Positions 33,318 to 45,670 of a stretch of 64,000 bases of DNA are shown in pieces. Position 1 is the stretch's first letter. Every line of letters starts with the position of its first letter. Source of the DNA: Branchiostoma floridae (Eukaryota > Chordata > Leptocardii > Amphioxiformes > Branchiostomatidae); contig NC_049979.1 of NCBI RefSeq assembly GCF_000003815.2, positions 34,192,459 to 34,256,458 on the forward strand. Direction: 5' to 3'. The translations under genes were made by a program, and so were the position numbers. The notes beneath the pieces are model-generated. The model saw only the letters and a list, made by a program, of their open reading frames with translations, searched no databases and was not told the origin of the DNA.

Positions 33318-36300
33318 ATGGCGTATGACTGCATAGAGCGCCGGCTGCGCCGACTGTTTGAACTTTACGGCGGGTTGGTGGCCCGTTATCCGTTACCTTT
33401 CTTGATTATCCCGATTCTGGTTGCGGGGTGTTTGGGGTCAGGTATGCACTTTTTTTTTTTTTTCAACTTTTACGTGTCCGGCACGACACTTCATTCTATG
33501 CAGTCAACTCTGCACAAAAAGCAGAAGAACAAAAAAATTATCGCACACATCTTCTAGCGTTATCTTTCCATTTAACCACGACACATATATAGAGTACTTG
33601 GCGATTGTCAGCAAAGTAATAGAATATTTGTTAGATCCTAACAAATCATTATCCTCAGTGATATTTATTCTACCCCAGAAATTTCTTAGTCTAGCACATT
33701 CTAGAAACATGTGTTCATAGTTTTCAAGCTTATTGCAGATTTCACATACTGTATACATTTCCAGACACATTTCTTATATTCCACATGCCAAGCAAGTATC
33801 TACATGGTAGTGTTTTATGCAACAGTTTGAAATTGAATTCACACAGCTTATTGTGTTTAAGCCCCCTTTACAAATCAAGAATTTAGCTCCGGCGAGTTGT
33901 CAGCGAGCTCTAAATTACAAGGAGGTATGACCCTGATGCTGACGAAGANNNNNNNNNNNNNNNNNNNNNNNNNNNNNNNNNNNNNNNNNNNNNNNNNNNN
34001 NNNNNNNNNNNNNNNNNNNNNNNNNNNNNNNNNNNNNNNNNNNNNNNNGAGCTAAATTTCTTGATTTGTAAAGGGGGCTTTAATAAAACAGGTCTGACAT
34101 TCCCAGATAAATTTCCATAGGGAATACAGAATCCCAATATGTCTGATCAGTAGGTCTTACAGTAATCTGAGAAACATATGTTGAATAGAAAAATCCACAA
34201 GTGAATATATCAGCTGTTTTACACAGTCCATTATACCACATTACATTGTTTTTGTGAGATGGACTAACAATACATTCTTGAGCAAGACCTGTTCGCCCTA
34301 ACTGAGACCCTTTCACACAGGTATACTCACATAGCCAGTTGTGTTTAATAGTGAGTTACCCCAGTAGCGACGCAGATGTTATAAAGTCTGTGGCACTGCA
34401 TATGTCCCTTACAAAATAATACCACAGTCTATCCAATGTTTACAGTACAAAGTTTTGTTATTCAACCTCTAGTTTTCATTACACCCAATAATTCATTTTG
34501 TACATGTGCAAGGTCGGTCTTTCCAGCTCATGCCATGAAAGGATTACATCTCTATAGAAAGGTTGAAGGGCTAACAGAGGCTGTGCATCTGTTTTTTACT
34601 AAAATTAAATCGGAAGAACAAAAGTCTTTCCCTATCTTATTAATGAAAGATTCTTTTAATGTACATTTATGCTCAAATAAGCTAAGTACAGGTCATAGCG
34701 ATAAGGCACAATTTTATATTAGAAAAGTGTTATCTTTCTACATCTACAGAGACTACTATGTATGTACAGGTTCAACTTCAGTTGTAAACACATAAAGGCA
34801 GATGTAATCAATAGTACAGGATTTATCTAGTTGCATTTAGGAATATAAATTTTTCCTTACTATTCATAAAACGGAAATTAGGGAACATATCTTACATCCA
34901 ATCGAAGAGGGCGTTTTTTTCGTTGGTGTATAGAGTACAGTCCACAGTTGTTGCTGATTGGATTTATATATATCTTTTAAACGTTGGTCGATGGAATAAT
35001 TTGTGATGAATTTAAGACAGATGGCATGGCAGACGTAACCAAAAACCACATCCCTCTAATGTCTTGAAATGTAAGGGTATTAACTGCCATCTACGAATTC
35101 TGCTAGCTAGGGTCCTGTGGAGTTTTCATGATCCTTTTGCTTTTGCATTTTGCAGGTATGTACTTACTACCTACCCAACGAGAGTACGACACAGAGTATC
35201 TGTTCACACCGACGAACGGAGAAGCCAAAACGGAGCGGTCAGTCATACAGGACCATTTCCCCACAAACGTCTCCGACAACTTTCGGCAGAACAAACTTGA
35301 CGTTTTCGGGCGATTCGGCCGAGTTATCGTGACTGCGAAAGATAGAAGCAATATTCTCCAGCAACGAATGATGGAAGAGGTCCTGCGACTGCACGAAATC
35401 GTGCTCAACAATGTTTCTGTCGATCACGACGGACAGACCTACCGTTACGAAGACCTGTGTGTTGCTTGGCAAGGGAAATGTGACAGCAACGAAATCCTTG
35501 AACTCATTGACTACAACGCCGCGCAAATTACAAACACCACCATTATCTACCCGACTACCCGACTAGCCCCAGTTATCATTCCAGTAGGAGCGCCTCTTTT
35601 TCTTGGCACACATCTCGGCGGAGTCACCATTCTTAACGGCACAGAGGACACAGTCGAGTCTGCCGAAGCCCTCCAACTTCACTACTATGTCCGCTGGGAC
35701 GACAGCGAACAAGAAAACGATGCTATCAGCGCTAAGTGGGAGGAAGCCTTCCTCGCAGAAGTGCCTAGTTTCACATCAGCGGACATAGACGTAGCCATGT
35801 TCACGTCACAAAGTCGAGAGAACGAACTGAACTCAGTATCAAACGGAATCATCCCTCTCTTCAGCATCACCTTCACCATCATCATCACGTTCGCTGTGTG
35901 TTCCTTGTCAGACACAGACGCCGTACGCGCCAAACCCTGGCTCGGCATGCTGGGCGTGGTGTCGGCCGGCCTTGCAATCGTATCGTCCATGGGCCTAGTC
36001 CTCTTCTGTGGGGTGAAGTTCATCAGTATCGTGGCCTCCATGCCATTTCTGTGCCTTGGTAAGTACAACACTGTGAATCCCACGTATAATATATATCTTG
36101 AGCTGCGCGGTCAGAATTATCTGGCAGTTTTTCTTTCTTACTTTAAGGGTGATCTTTTAAGAATATGTCTCTGTTATGAAACCAAAACCTTGTTTACGTG
36201 AATGTACAAAGAATTGTAAAAATTGGTATGCTTCTGGATACATCACTATATGTCGACATGATATCTATGTGGTTTTATGTTCGCGGTTTTCGCGTTGCAA

Positions 36301-38431
36301 ATCTATCATAAACTTAAAACCACCTTGAGCATTTTTCCATGTCAGGAAGAGACTACAGTGCATGGTGCTACCGCGAACTTAAAACCGCCGCAAATAGTCC
36401 TTTCCCTGCTACGGCTAAATTAGATCCCCACGAACTCAAATGCATTTGCAGTATATGTGTAGGAATGAATATATTTCTGTGGAGTCTCAATGCCCGTTGT
36501 GTCTTTCTACTTAAAATGTAGCCATGTATTCTTCAAATGCAGATATTTTTCAGACGTTTGGGAACGTGAGTATTCTTATCCTTGGTTTGTTGTAACCACA
36601 GGGATTGGCATCGACGACATGTTCATCATGGTTGCTGCATGGCGCAAGACCAACCCTCATCATTCCGTGGAGCGACGCATGTCCGAGGCACTGGGGGAAG
36701 CTGCCGTGTCCATAACAATCACCAGCATCACTGACGCGCTAGCATTCGGCATCGGTGCTATAACTGTTTTTCCTTCTGTCCAGATATTTTGCATATTTAC
36801 CGCTGTAGCTTTGATTTTCGATTACATCTATCAGATCACCTTCTTTGCTGCCTGCATGGTAATTTTCGGTTACCGTGAAAATAAAAATCTCCATTGGGCT
36901 ACATACCAGCGCGCTCCGACCAAGAAAGATGCTGAGCACAGATCTGGCTGTTTCAGGCTGTTTTGCGCGGGAGGGGTAACTGGTTCAGAGCTGGACCAGC
37001 GTGGGGAAGATCAGGGGTCCGAAAGGGATCACGTATTCATGCTTTTCTTTAAGAAGTACTTCGGACCATTTTTAACGACAGTTTTTGTCAAAGTTGTCGT
37101 TATCATACTGTTCTTAGGGTACCTTGCGGTCTCTATCTGGGGTTGTACACAGCTGCGCGAAGGACTGCGCCTTCAGTCGCTAGCAGACGACAATTCTTAC
37201 ATTGTCAAATTCTATGACTTAGAGGATGAATATTTCAAGGCGTATGGCCCACGGGTAATGGTCACTTTGACAGAGGAGGTAGATTATTCTAATCTCACTG
37301 TCCAACAGCAGATTTCTGACACATTACAGGAGTTTGAAAACAGCGAGTATACGTATGGTTCAAACGATACGGAATCATGGCTGAATGTTTACAAAACGTA
37401 CCTTCAAGAACACCCGCTCCTCCCAGAAACTCCAGACACCGAAAGGTTCGTCACAATTCTAAAAGACGACTTTCTGATTACCGATTGGTTCGATCGCTAT
37501 AAACTTGACATAGAGTTTAACGACAACAAAACTAAGATAATGTCATCCCGTTTCTATGTCCAGTCTAAAAAACCAACACGGCAAATCGTGAAAGGGACAT
37601 GATGTTGCATATGAGACGTCTGGCCAAAGAAGCTCCCTTTCAGATGACAGTGTCCACCCCGCATTCATCTTTTACGACCAGTATACAGCAGTTCTTCCAA
37701 ATACCTTACAAAATATCGGCATAGCCACCCTATCTATGTTTGTGGTCTCCCTGCTTCTGGTCCCCCATCCCGTGTGTTCCTTGTGGATCGTACTCACCAT
37801 AGCTTCTATAGACGCAGGAGTTATTGGTTTCATGACTCTATGGGGGGTTAACTTAGACAGTGTTTCTATGATTAACATAATCATGTGTATCGGCTTTTCC
37901 GTTGATTTTTCAGCCCACATAACGTACGCCTTTGTAACGGGGCAGGGAGAGTCCAGAAATGAACGCTCCATATTTGCTCTATACTCAGTCGGAACGCCAA
38001 TCGTACAGAGCACCCTTTCCACTATCCTTGGTATTCTTGCTCTCGCCTTCTCCACAACCTACATTTTCCGAACCTTTTTCAAAACTATGCTTCTGGTTAT
38101 GCTGTTTGGTGCCATGCATGGTATCATTATGCTGCCCGTTGTCCTGAGTTTTCTTGGTCCAAGGAAGTCCCTTGGAATCCGATTTGAAAATCAAGGAAGC
38201 ACGTCGAAGGTTAACAACACACCCGCATTGGCAGAGCCTGGAGCATTCGCTGTTAACAATGCTCTTCAGTCCTCTCCTTCGCCTGATCATGATGCGAACA
38301 TCGGCACTAAAAACCAGCTGGTGGACAAAACAATGACAAAGTGTATCGAATACGTAAACAAAGCTTATAAAAAGGATGAACAAGAAGTGATAGAGGGCAC
38401 AAATTATCGCCAGAACAGTACACTACATTAG
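33318..38431 (+). CDS. PTCHD3-like: PTCHD3-like Patched-domain transporter, gene A (two frame breaks)
   Basis: RND-superfamily membrane protein, about 950 residues when the frames are followed. Exon 1 is 33318-33441 (MAYDCIERRLRRLF, TM1), exon 2 35156-36058, exon 3 36602-38431; both introns are phase 1. Exon 2 gives the first extracellular loop and TM2-4 (ITFTIIITFAVCS, PWLGMLGVVSAGL). Exon 3 opens with the GIGIDDMFIM acidic motif of the sterol-sensing-type region, continues through TM5-7 and loop 2, then TM8-12 with GFSVDFSAH. The frame shifts twice by one missing base, near 37594 (AAAGGGACATG) and near 37652 (GTGTCCACCC, where gene B reads TVYHPSF). If real, translation ends at 37602 after about 675 residues and TM8-12 are lost. 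Sequence error is equally possible, since the downstream frame is otherwise perfect. Confidence 0.9.
33504..33870 (-). mobile_element. LINE ORF2 C-terminal fragment in intron 1 of gene A
   Basis: Minus strand, with one frameshift: LCEFNFKLLHKTLPCRYLL near 33850-33800, then CEICNKLENYEHMFLECARL and RNFW near 33750-33670. This matches the post-RT region with a CxxC...H...C zinc knuckle of non-LTR elements. Confidence 0.7.
33856..34082. mobile_element. MITE in intron 1 of gene A
   Basis: Left terminus TTAAGCCCCCTTTACAAATC (33856) and right terminus GATTTGTAAAGGGGGCTTTA (ending 34082) are inverted repeats of about 32 bp, extending through CAAGAATTTAGCTC / GAGCTAAATTTCTTG. Centre is a 100-N gap (33949-34048). 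Confidence 0.85.
33949..34048. other. Assembly gap (100 N)
   Basis: Inside the MITE. Confidence 0.99.
34083..35155. other. Rest of intron 1 of gene A
   Basis: No recognisable gene. A 119-codon open frame at 34436 shows no family features. Acceptor TTTTGCAG ends at 35155. Confidence 0.5.
36270..36460. mobile_element. MITE in intron 2 of gene A, related to 31350-31577
   Basis: Contains GTGGTTTTATGTTCGCGG, AACTTAAAACCACC, the ACTACAGTGCATGGTGCTACC block and the terminus AAATGCATTTGCAGTA. These are shared with the MITE at 31350, in reverse order and strand for some blocks. Confidence 0.7.
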
Positions 38432-40010
38432 TCTTTGCATAATTTGTCGTGAAAAAAAGAAGTGAGTTTTCAGTACTTTTCCTCAGCGTCAGAATGTTAG
38501 GAACTCGGAATCGATTACCAACTCTTAGGTTTCATGCCAAAACGAGCATGATTCATTTGTTCAGAAGAATCAGAAGTCAGAACTCTTTATTTAGAAATAT
38601 TATATGCCAATTTTTCCCCGGCACAGATTTAAGCCCTTCTACCGACCTCCCTTATCAGTTCCCAACAAAAGTTGGCGGTCAGTTGGGTCCAGTCTGACCA
38701 GTTTTAGACTACGCCTGTCTTTGGCGACGACCATGAAATAGACAAAACCAACTATTTCAAAAAGAGGGTCTTTTTCCTTTGTAATCAAAATGATCCATAC
38801 TTCTACGATGATCTAAACTTCTTCTGCCAATCTAGCCGACGAACAGTCAACCACAGTCGACCTTTCTCTCAAGCGACTCTCAACCATGGTTGTGAGAAGG
38901 TTGTGAGTGGTCGAGAGGCCATGGCTCGCTATGAGTGATACGGCCTTTTTCCTGCTAACTTTAATTTGCACAAGTAAACCGACAGATTGTCGAACAAAAA
39001 AAAACCTTCTTGACAAATCTTGGCATAGGTAATCCTCGTCAGGATGCATAACGTGTGCTGCCAGAAACTTCAAAATGGTTCAGATACTATTATGATGCCC
39101 TGCCAGTCTGATGTGACATAGTATATATAAGATATATAGTATTTGCTTCTGTAGCCACAGAATGGATGCAGACTTCTCTTATAGAAATATTTTCTATATT
39201 CTAATCACATAAAGAAGACTTACTTACTTACTTATCCTCTTCGTCCCTGGTGAGACATAAGGCTATTATAAAGAAGACTTAGAGGGTACAAAATATTGAC
39301 AAAAAGGACATTTGAAGATAGTAACTATCTCAAAATCGACAAATAAAATCAATACAAGGGACAAGAAATTGACTTAACAAAAGCATTATATATTCAATTA
39401 GGAACACTGCGGCTGTGTTGACTTGTGCTACATCTCAATAGTTTGCTGTTTCTTTCTTACAATACTGCTATCTTCATATCAAATGCATGCATGTATTTTG
39501 CAGGATTTGTGCTCTTTGAAAGCATTTAAAGCGTGATTGAATAACGATGGCACAATTTCAATTGTCATAGCGATTCAAAACCACTTCATAGTTTTACAAT
39601 GTATGTATAGAAGTATAAGTTACAATAATACATGTACATGATAGCAATTGCGATAGAGGCAGTATATATTGTCGCACATTTGCATGCTATGACTAATCAC
39701 TAAAACGCCATCAAAAGTATCTATATCATTTTGTATATGATTTTGTGTGTGAACCGTATTAAAATCTTGAAGAAGGAATGTAACAAGTGTGTCATTTTTC
39801 TGCAATACATTTTAGATCAGTCAAAGAGACCTGCACGTTTGCTCCATGATTATACGTAAAGTTAAACTTTACATAAGTAAATATGCGTAAATATAACCTT
39901 ACGACATCATATTCTCATATTATGTTATGTTACAATATGTATGCCTAGTTGGTTGTCCAAAAGCCTCTGATACACACCAACGATTCAAGACCAAAGGCAA
40001 AGGCGACGGC
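38432..40010. other. Downstream of gene A, intergenic
   Basis: 3' untranslated and intergenic sequence. AATAAA near 39342 could serve as a poly(A) signal but is about 900 bp after the stop. No other feature recognised. Confidence 0.4.
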
Positions 40011-41132
40011 ATGCAAAGTCTTTCAGTAATACGTTTCAAACATTGACTTGAACTTTTCGCCTTATACCGTTTCCATTAAACAAATACCACACAAAAAAAG
40101 GTTGTAGGTACAAGTTAACGTCTTTGTATGAAACGGCCAAGGTGTATGTCATAATAGGTTGTTCTACAGCCACCCTCCCCTCAAGAAAAAGAAGGAAAAT
40201 GCCATCTGTGTAGGAAGTGTCAAGGTTATAAAAGTTTCTAACAGATGGTGGCTATGTCGTGTTCATCCCAGTATACCAAATGGTATAAATTCCGGGCTTG
40301 TTTTGAACGGCGAAATGAGTTGCAGTTATGTTTGAAATGTGTAAAATACATTTTCTGTCCTGCCTCTTTCAAGCAAGGATTTTGAGAAATAGGTTGCTTT
40401 TATAATGAGTCATTAAACTCGTAGTATACCGTTATGCCGATGTCTTCCTCGATTTGATCAGGCGTCTCAGAGTCAAAAGTCAACTCTACATGACAACAAC
40501 GATAACATTGGATAACTGAAAATATCTACATACGTGCATTCGCAAACAAATATAACTGTCAAACAAAGGAATCACAATAAAATAGTAGACCCCCCATTTC
40601 ATTCCACATTTCTCCCTAGGGAAGGCAACTTCAGAACCAATTCCCTGGGAATGCATTTTTTAAAAATATTTTCAAAGTGATCGTAATAATATACAGAATG
40701 CCTACGCCCCTGAGGCGTCGCTAAAATGTGAGTGGTATGAAGTTGTCTAGTCTCCATGGTTCATATTTGTGGCAACGGCTGTCTGAATTACACATGAGAC
40801 GGTCTAAAGTCTTTCAGTAATACGTGTCAGGTATCGGCCTTGAACTTTTCCCCTTATCCCGTTACCATGGAACATTTACCATGCTTAATAATTTGGATTC
40901 ACAAGCTAACGTCTTTTTAATGACCCTTAACATCACAGCAACCAAACAGAGGTAGAGTTAAAGAATGAAGCATTAGATGCTTTAAGTCTTTGTATCCTTA
41001 GAAATGTCTTCATCTTTCTTCATTACATCTAGATTACTTTAGAATTGTACTAGGCAATATTTTTCCTTGGAAATAGGAGAATGTTCCGTTTCTGACAGCT
41101 TGATTGTTTCAGGCAAACAAGGAAACGTCAGG

Positions 41133-41268
41133 NNNNNNNNNNNNNNNNNNNNNNNNNNNNNNNNNNNNNNNNNNNNNNNNNNNNNNNNNNNNNNNNNNNN
41201 NNNNNNNNNNNNNNNNNNNNNNNNNNNNNNNNNNNNNNNNNNNNNNNNNNNNNNNNNNNNNNNNNNNN
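41133..41268. other. Assembly gap (N)
   Basis: 136 N immediately after a copy of repeat unit 2. Confidence 0.99.
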
Positions 41269-41818
41269 AGCGAGCAGGGTTATGTGATGTTGTCTAAAGC
41301 ATTAATGTGCTGAGGGCTGAAAAGCACAAACAGGATATTTGATCCCATAAAGTAAGCCCGGCACAAAAACTCAAGAACACGAACGTCTGGCATCCCTTGT
41401 TTGTCTATAATATTCAAGGATCAATTTTGCTCTTTGAATATAGTAAAAATTAGTCATATGAGGACCTTTTATATATTGGTGGATTAATGAGTTATGGTTA
41501 GCTTTAGATCGGGCATTTTGTCTTAAAAAAACAACCTTTTTTATCTTGTGGGGATCGCATTTGTGTTAAACACACAAGGAAACGCCAGTTCTGGGATTAA
41601 CTGATAACCAATTTGTTTGCTGATGCAAGTTTATTTCTGTGTAGGCACAGTGACCCGTGAAGTCAAGAGAAATTCGATTGATGTACATGAAAGGAACTTT
41701 GATAGGGTTGACTGTGATGGTTCGTGGACCACCTTGTTCTGATATATTAATATCCGTACCTACGTTAGCTCCGTGAAAATACGAGGGAGGGTAAAAAAAA
41801 TATAACAATATTTTGTGG

Positions 41819-42010
41819 CGTCGTGTGTGGCATAAATGGTAGAATGTTGGACTCGGGTCCTAGAGGCCCCGAGTTCGACAACCACCGTCCCTTCGACGTT
41901 GTGACCTTAGGAAAGGCAATTTACACGACTTTCCTCACTTCACCCAGGTGTAAAAATGGGAACCTAACTTCGCTCGGTGAGGTAAAAGACTACCTTTTAT
42001 TTCCTTCTGT
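41819..42010 (+). mobile_element. tRNA-derived SINE
   Basis: The head resembles a tRNA gene: an A-box-like TGGCATAAATGG near 41828, an anticodon-arm-like ACTCGGGTCCTAGAGGCCCCGAG hairpin, and a B-box-like GAGTTCGACAACC near 41870. It is followed by a tRNA-unrelated body (AAAGGCAATTTACACGACTT, then CACCCAGGTGTAAAAATGGG) that I associate with SINEs of marine invertebrates. It lacks a proper acceptor stem, so it is not a working tRNA gene. Confidence 0.75.
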
Positions 42011-43287
42011 CTATACTTGGTATGTGGCTGTTAAAATAAGTTACAAAACTACTAACTTGAGTGCATGTGCAGTAGAGCTGTAAATGTCGAACTATTGGGA
42101 GTTCAGATGTTAACATTGGCATGTAATTTATAGGGACATTTGTCATTGTACATGTGTAATTTCAACTTCTAACAGTAATAGTCATTATCGCAACGGAACG
42201 CAAGTTAAACGTTCGTTTTCACCTCTCTCCTTTGTCGTTTTACATTCCTGCTTTCACAGAAGATGACAGCAAAGATATAATTGCAAAAGACATAGGGACA
42301 TCTTGGACATGGGCAAAAACGAATTTCCTTGATGTCATAAAAATCTTCGATGTTGTCTTGTCTTATTAAGAGTTCATGCGCGTCTCAATGACACATGGGA
42401 TGGTATAAAGTCTTCTAGTAATACGTTTCAGGATGACTTGAACTTTTCCCCGTATCCCGTTGCCATGAAACAGAGACCACAGTTTGATTTACAATATAAC
42501 GTTTTTTTTAATGGAAAAGTACAACCCCTCCAGTATGTGTCACGGAAGACCCCTTGACCTACTCCAAACCTTGAACCATTGAAACCGGCGTAGGCAGTAA
42601 GGGTTATGTAACGTTACGGAAGGCTAAATAAAGCACAGAAAGCTTCTTTGTTGAAGTAGATATTAAGAATGAAGTATTAGATGTTTTCAGTCTGTGAATC
42701 CTTAGAAATGACTTCATCATTTCAACTGTATTGTATTTGAGTCCTAGAATGCTATTTTTCTTCTTACGAAAAAAGAGAATGTCTCGTCTTGGCAGCATGA
42801 TTGTTTGAAGGAAACATGGGAACACTGAGGCCGGACAGTGGTGTTGACATCATACACAATTACCAAAGGTTGCAAGGGGGGGGGGATTGCTATATTAAAT
42901 CCAGAGACCAGAATTTGATTTACATCATAAAGTCTTTTCATGGACTTTAACATCACAGCAACCTAACTGAGGTAGAGTTTAAAAATGAATCATTAGATGC
43001 TTTTAGTCTTTGCATCCGTAGAAATGTCTTCATCTTTCTTCATTACATCTAGATTACTTTAGAATTGTACTAGGCAATATGTTTTCTTTGGACATAGGAG
43101 AATGTTCAGTTTCTGACAGCTTGATTGTTTCGGGCAAACAAGGAAACGTCAGGGCCAGACAGTGATGGTGACATTATGAACAGTAGGCTGTAATGTGGCA
43201 ACCTTAACTTACCCGGTCACTTGGGGGACATGAAAGGTCAAGACTTTATGAAATCCGGTATACGTAAAGATTTGCGGAGAAGCAGCA

Positions 43288-43387
43288 NNNNNNNNNNNNN
43301 NNNNNNNNNNNNNNNNNNNNNNNNNNNNNNNNNNNNNNNNNNNNNNNNNNNNNNNNNNNNNNNNNNNNNNNNNNNNNNNNNNNNNNN
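43288..43387. other. Assembly gap (100 N)
   Basis: Unknown-size gap beside the 247-bp repeat family copy. Confidence 0.99.
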
Positions 43388-43399
43388 GGGAACTGCATG

Positions 43400-43690
43400 C
43401 ACAGATTTTTGTTCAAAGTTTGGACGAGAATAACTGACTAAGGTGTTGATGGATCGTCACGATTTTTTGTATGTAGATAGCCTCAGGGATGAAATACATT
43501 ATAAAACACTAATTATGCAATCAAGATCTAATTTACATAATCAATGAGGAAAGTTTATAAATCCACTCTCAAACGTCTCACATATATAAATGAGAAAGAG
43601 AGGAATGTCAGTAGATATCAATCATGCTAATGAAGACCTAATTTACATGATTTAATGAAAATACTATAATTCCATAGTGGTAAATGGTGG
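43400..43690 (+). repeat. Isolated copy of the 247-bp repeat family
   Basis: Blocks in the same order as in 16355-17290: TTGGACGAGAATAACT, GTTGATGGATCGTCACGATT, TGTATGTAGATAGCCT, TAATTTACATAATCAATGAGG, and AATGTCAGTAGATATCAATC. The octamers are mutated here (ATTTACAT). Confidence 0.8.
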
Positions 43691-44217
43691 AAATTTCATA
43701 CTTGCGGCATCACGAAGCTGGGTTAAGGTAAGCATCATCAGACATAGTTCAGGATCACACGTGCATAAGGTATGAGGAAATGTTACAATAGCCTTCTTTG
43801 CTAAGATAAGACTTTCATACTTTGAACAATTTGTGCTGTTGGGTAGAAAAGATCAACTGAGACAATTTACGTAAATGAGGACCTCATTTACATAATCACT
43901 GCGAAATACATATGAAATTTAAAACAACCCTGCAGAAGCACAGTAACCTACTACATGTACTAGGAGGCAATGGAATAGCTCATACTATGTTCACATAAGT
44001 TTATCTACTTAGCAGCGGCCTCTAGCGGCCAGCGTAGATGTCACCGGACATCACTTCGAAAGGAAAGTTTCATCAATAGAATTGAAATTTGGACGTTGTG
44101 GCCCTTGCCCGAACGTGACAGTTCACGGCATATATATATACAATAGGCCACTTCTATTGGTAAAATGACGAGCACGTTTATGCCCTAATATCACATTGTT
44201 TCGAAAGTGACGTGTTT
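43691..44217. other. Intergenic, nothing recognised
   Basis: No supported feature. Confidence 0.4.
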
Positions 44218-44345
44218 CAAAATATCGTCATTCTTGAATTGATTGTCCACAATTAAAGAGCACATTTAATTGGATATGAAGTTCTCTAATTGCTACTACA
44301 TGAAGTCTTTGTGGACATTCAATTGAAGAATGACAATATTTTGAC
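44218..44345. mobile_element. Short palindromic MITE
   Basis: AATATCGTCATTCTTGAATT GATTGTCCACA at the left pairs with TGTGGACATTCAATTGAAGA ATGACAATATT at the right, giving imperfect arms of about 32 bp around about 60 bp. Confidence 0.7.
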
Positions 44346-45090
44346 ACATGATAAAGTAACATAACGCGGCCTCCAAAATTCAAACCTCTTTGTGAGCCTT
44401 TCTCTCGAGTTGACGGCCGTTGCATCCACGAGAAGCGACCGATAGCTGTACTGCAAATCAACGCCTCGACACCAGTCAAAATTTAATAATAATGACCGAC
44501 TGTTTTCTCAAACACGTTTAGACATCATATGTAACGCATTGGCCGCCCGCGAAGCGCTACTAGCATTGTGTATCCATGTATATTCACTTCTTGTACGTGA
44601 TTAGTAGGTTAGGATATACATGTGGACAACGGTTCAGTTACTACTAAGAAAGCATTACTTAGTGCCATATTCCACACCAACATCTACTTCGAGAGTACTC
44701 GAGTACGTAGGTTGCATTGACAAATTTGTTACAAAAGACGTCGACGGCGAAACAAACTATCAACTTCTATGTTGGTTCTTTAGGGTGTTATTCAACCTCG
44801 GTACGTTGTCAAGATTCAGAAGATGGTGTAATGAGCTAGCTTATAGCGTCCTTTTGTATTTTTGAAAACTGGCGATAATCGTTGTGCGGGCTGGCATGTG
44901 TCATCGATAAAATCAAGTCTGTGTGGCTAATTTACAAGCAAGCTTCGGTCTGCCAGGCAGGTGTTTCCTCCAGAGTCATGCTCCTCTGCTGTAAACTACG
45001 AGTATTCTATATCCATAGTCAGCAAATCTGTGTTCAAGGTGAGCAGTTTCTTCCTTGAGAACCTTCTTGAATACCACTTCTTATGTTTAC
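44346..45090. other. Intergenic, nothing recognised
   Basis: No gene called; an 81-codon open frame at 44620 has no recognisable features. Confidence 0.4.
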
Positions 45091-45094
45091 CACC

Positions 45095-45670
45095 CGCCAG
45101 GTATTCCTTCCTTGGTAACCTTCCTGGATACATGTAAATGATGCTTACGCCAGGCGGCCATACGGGCCGCCTGGCGTATACGGTATTTTGCTATACATCT
45201 CCCATACATCTTCCTGTCACCTGGTCATGGGGAAACACATGTGTAATACATGTCTCCCACCTGCCTAGCAGGTATTCCGTCCTTGGTAACCTTCCTGGAT
45301 ACATGTAACGAATCATGCTCACGTCAGTCGGCCAGATGGTGTTGTTGTAGTGCTTGGTGCACATCTTCCTTTCTCAGGTTAAGTTATGTTTAACGTCTAC
45401 TGTGCAGGTGTTCAGTCAATGACAACTTTCCTGCATGCATGTTTACAATGCTCACGTTTGTAATGGTCATACGGGTCTGTTATGGTGCTTGTTATACATA
45501 TTTTATACATTTTACAGTTTCAGTGCCAAGACATGGTAAACAACTTGTTTACCGTCTGCTGTACCTCATGTGTTTTTTTCCTTGATAACTTCATCCTAGC
45601 TAGATACATGTAAGAATGCTAGCATCAGTCGGGACTGTTATGGTGCTTGAATTACACATCTTCCTTACCG
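45095..45670 (+). repeat. Degenerate tandem repeat, about 155-167 bp, about four copies
   Basis: The phrase CCTTGGTAACCTTCCTGGAT ACATGTAA recurs at about 45111 and 45278, and in decayed form near 45428 and 45577. Each is followed by an ATGCT(C/T)ACG...GGCCATACGG block and a GGTGCTTG..TACACATCTTCC block. Confidence 0.75.
45146..45178. repeat. Perfect GC-rich palindrome
   Basis: TACGCCAGGCGGCC and its exact reverse complement GGCCGCCTGGCGTA separated by five bases (ATACG). Only the first tandem copy of the repeat has it. Confidence 0.95.

Larger units (their letters stand above)
40010..43170. repeat. Dispersed low-copy local repeats between genes A and B
   Basis: Two units recur. Unit 1 (AGTCTTTCAGTAATACGTTTCA ... 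CCCGTTNCCATGAAAC) at about 40016-40090, 40808-40880 and 42408-42475. Unit 2 (GAATGAAGCATTAGATGCTTT ... ACAGCTTGATTGTTTC ... GGAAACGTCAGG) at about 40930-41132, 42655-42840 (most diverged) and 42941-43165. Their order suggests repeated segmental duplication of a 0.8-1.6-kb piece. No coding potential. Confidence 0.75.

Noticed and set aside
34436-34795. 119-codon plus-strand frame in intron 1 of gene A
   Set aside because: No domain, no repeat in paralogues, lies within an intron between two clear exons.
41819-41890. A functional tRNA gene
   Set aside because: A- and B-box-like words exist but acceptor and T stems do not pair, and a SINE body follows.
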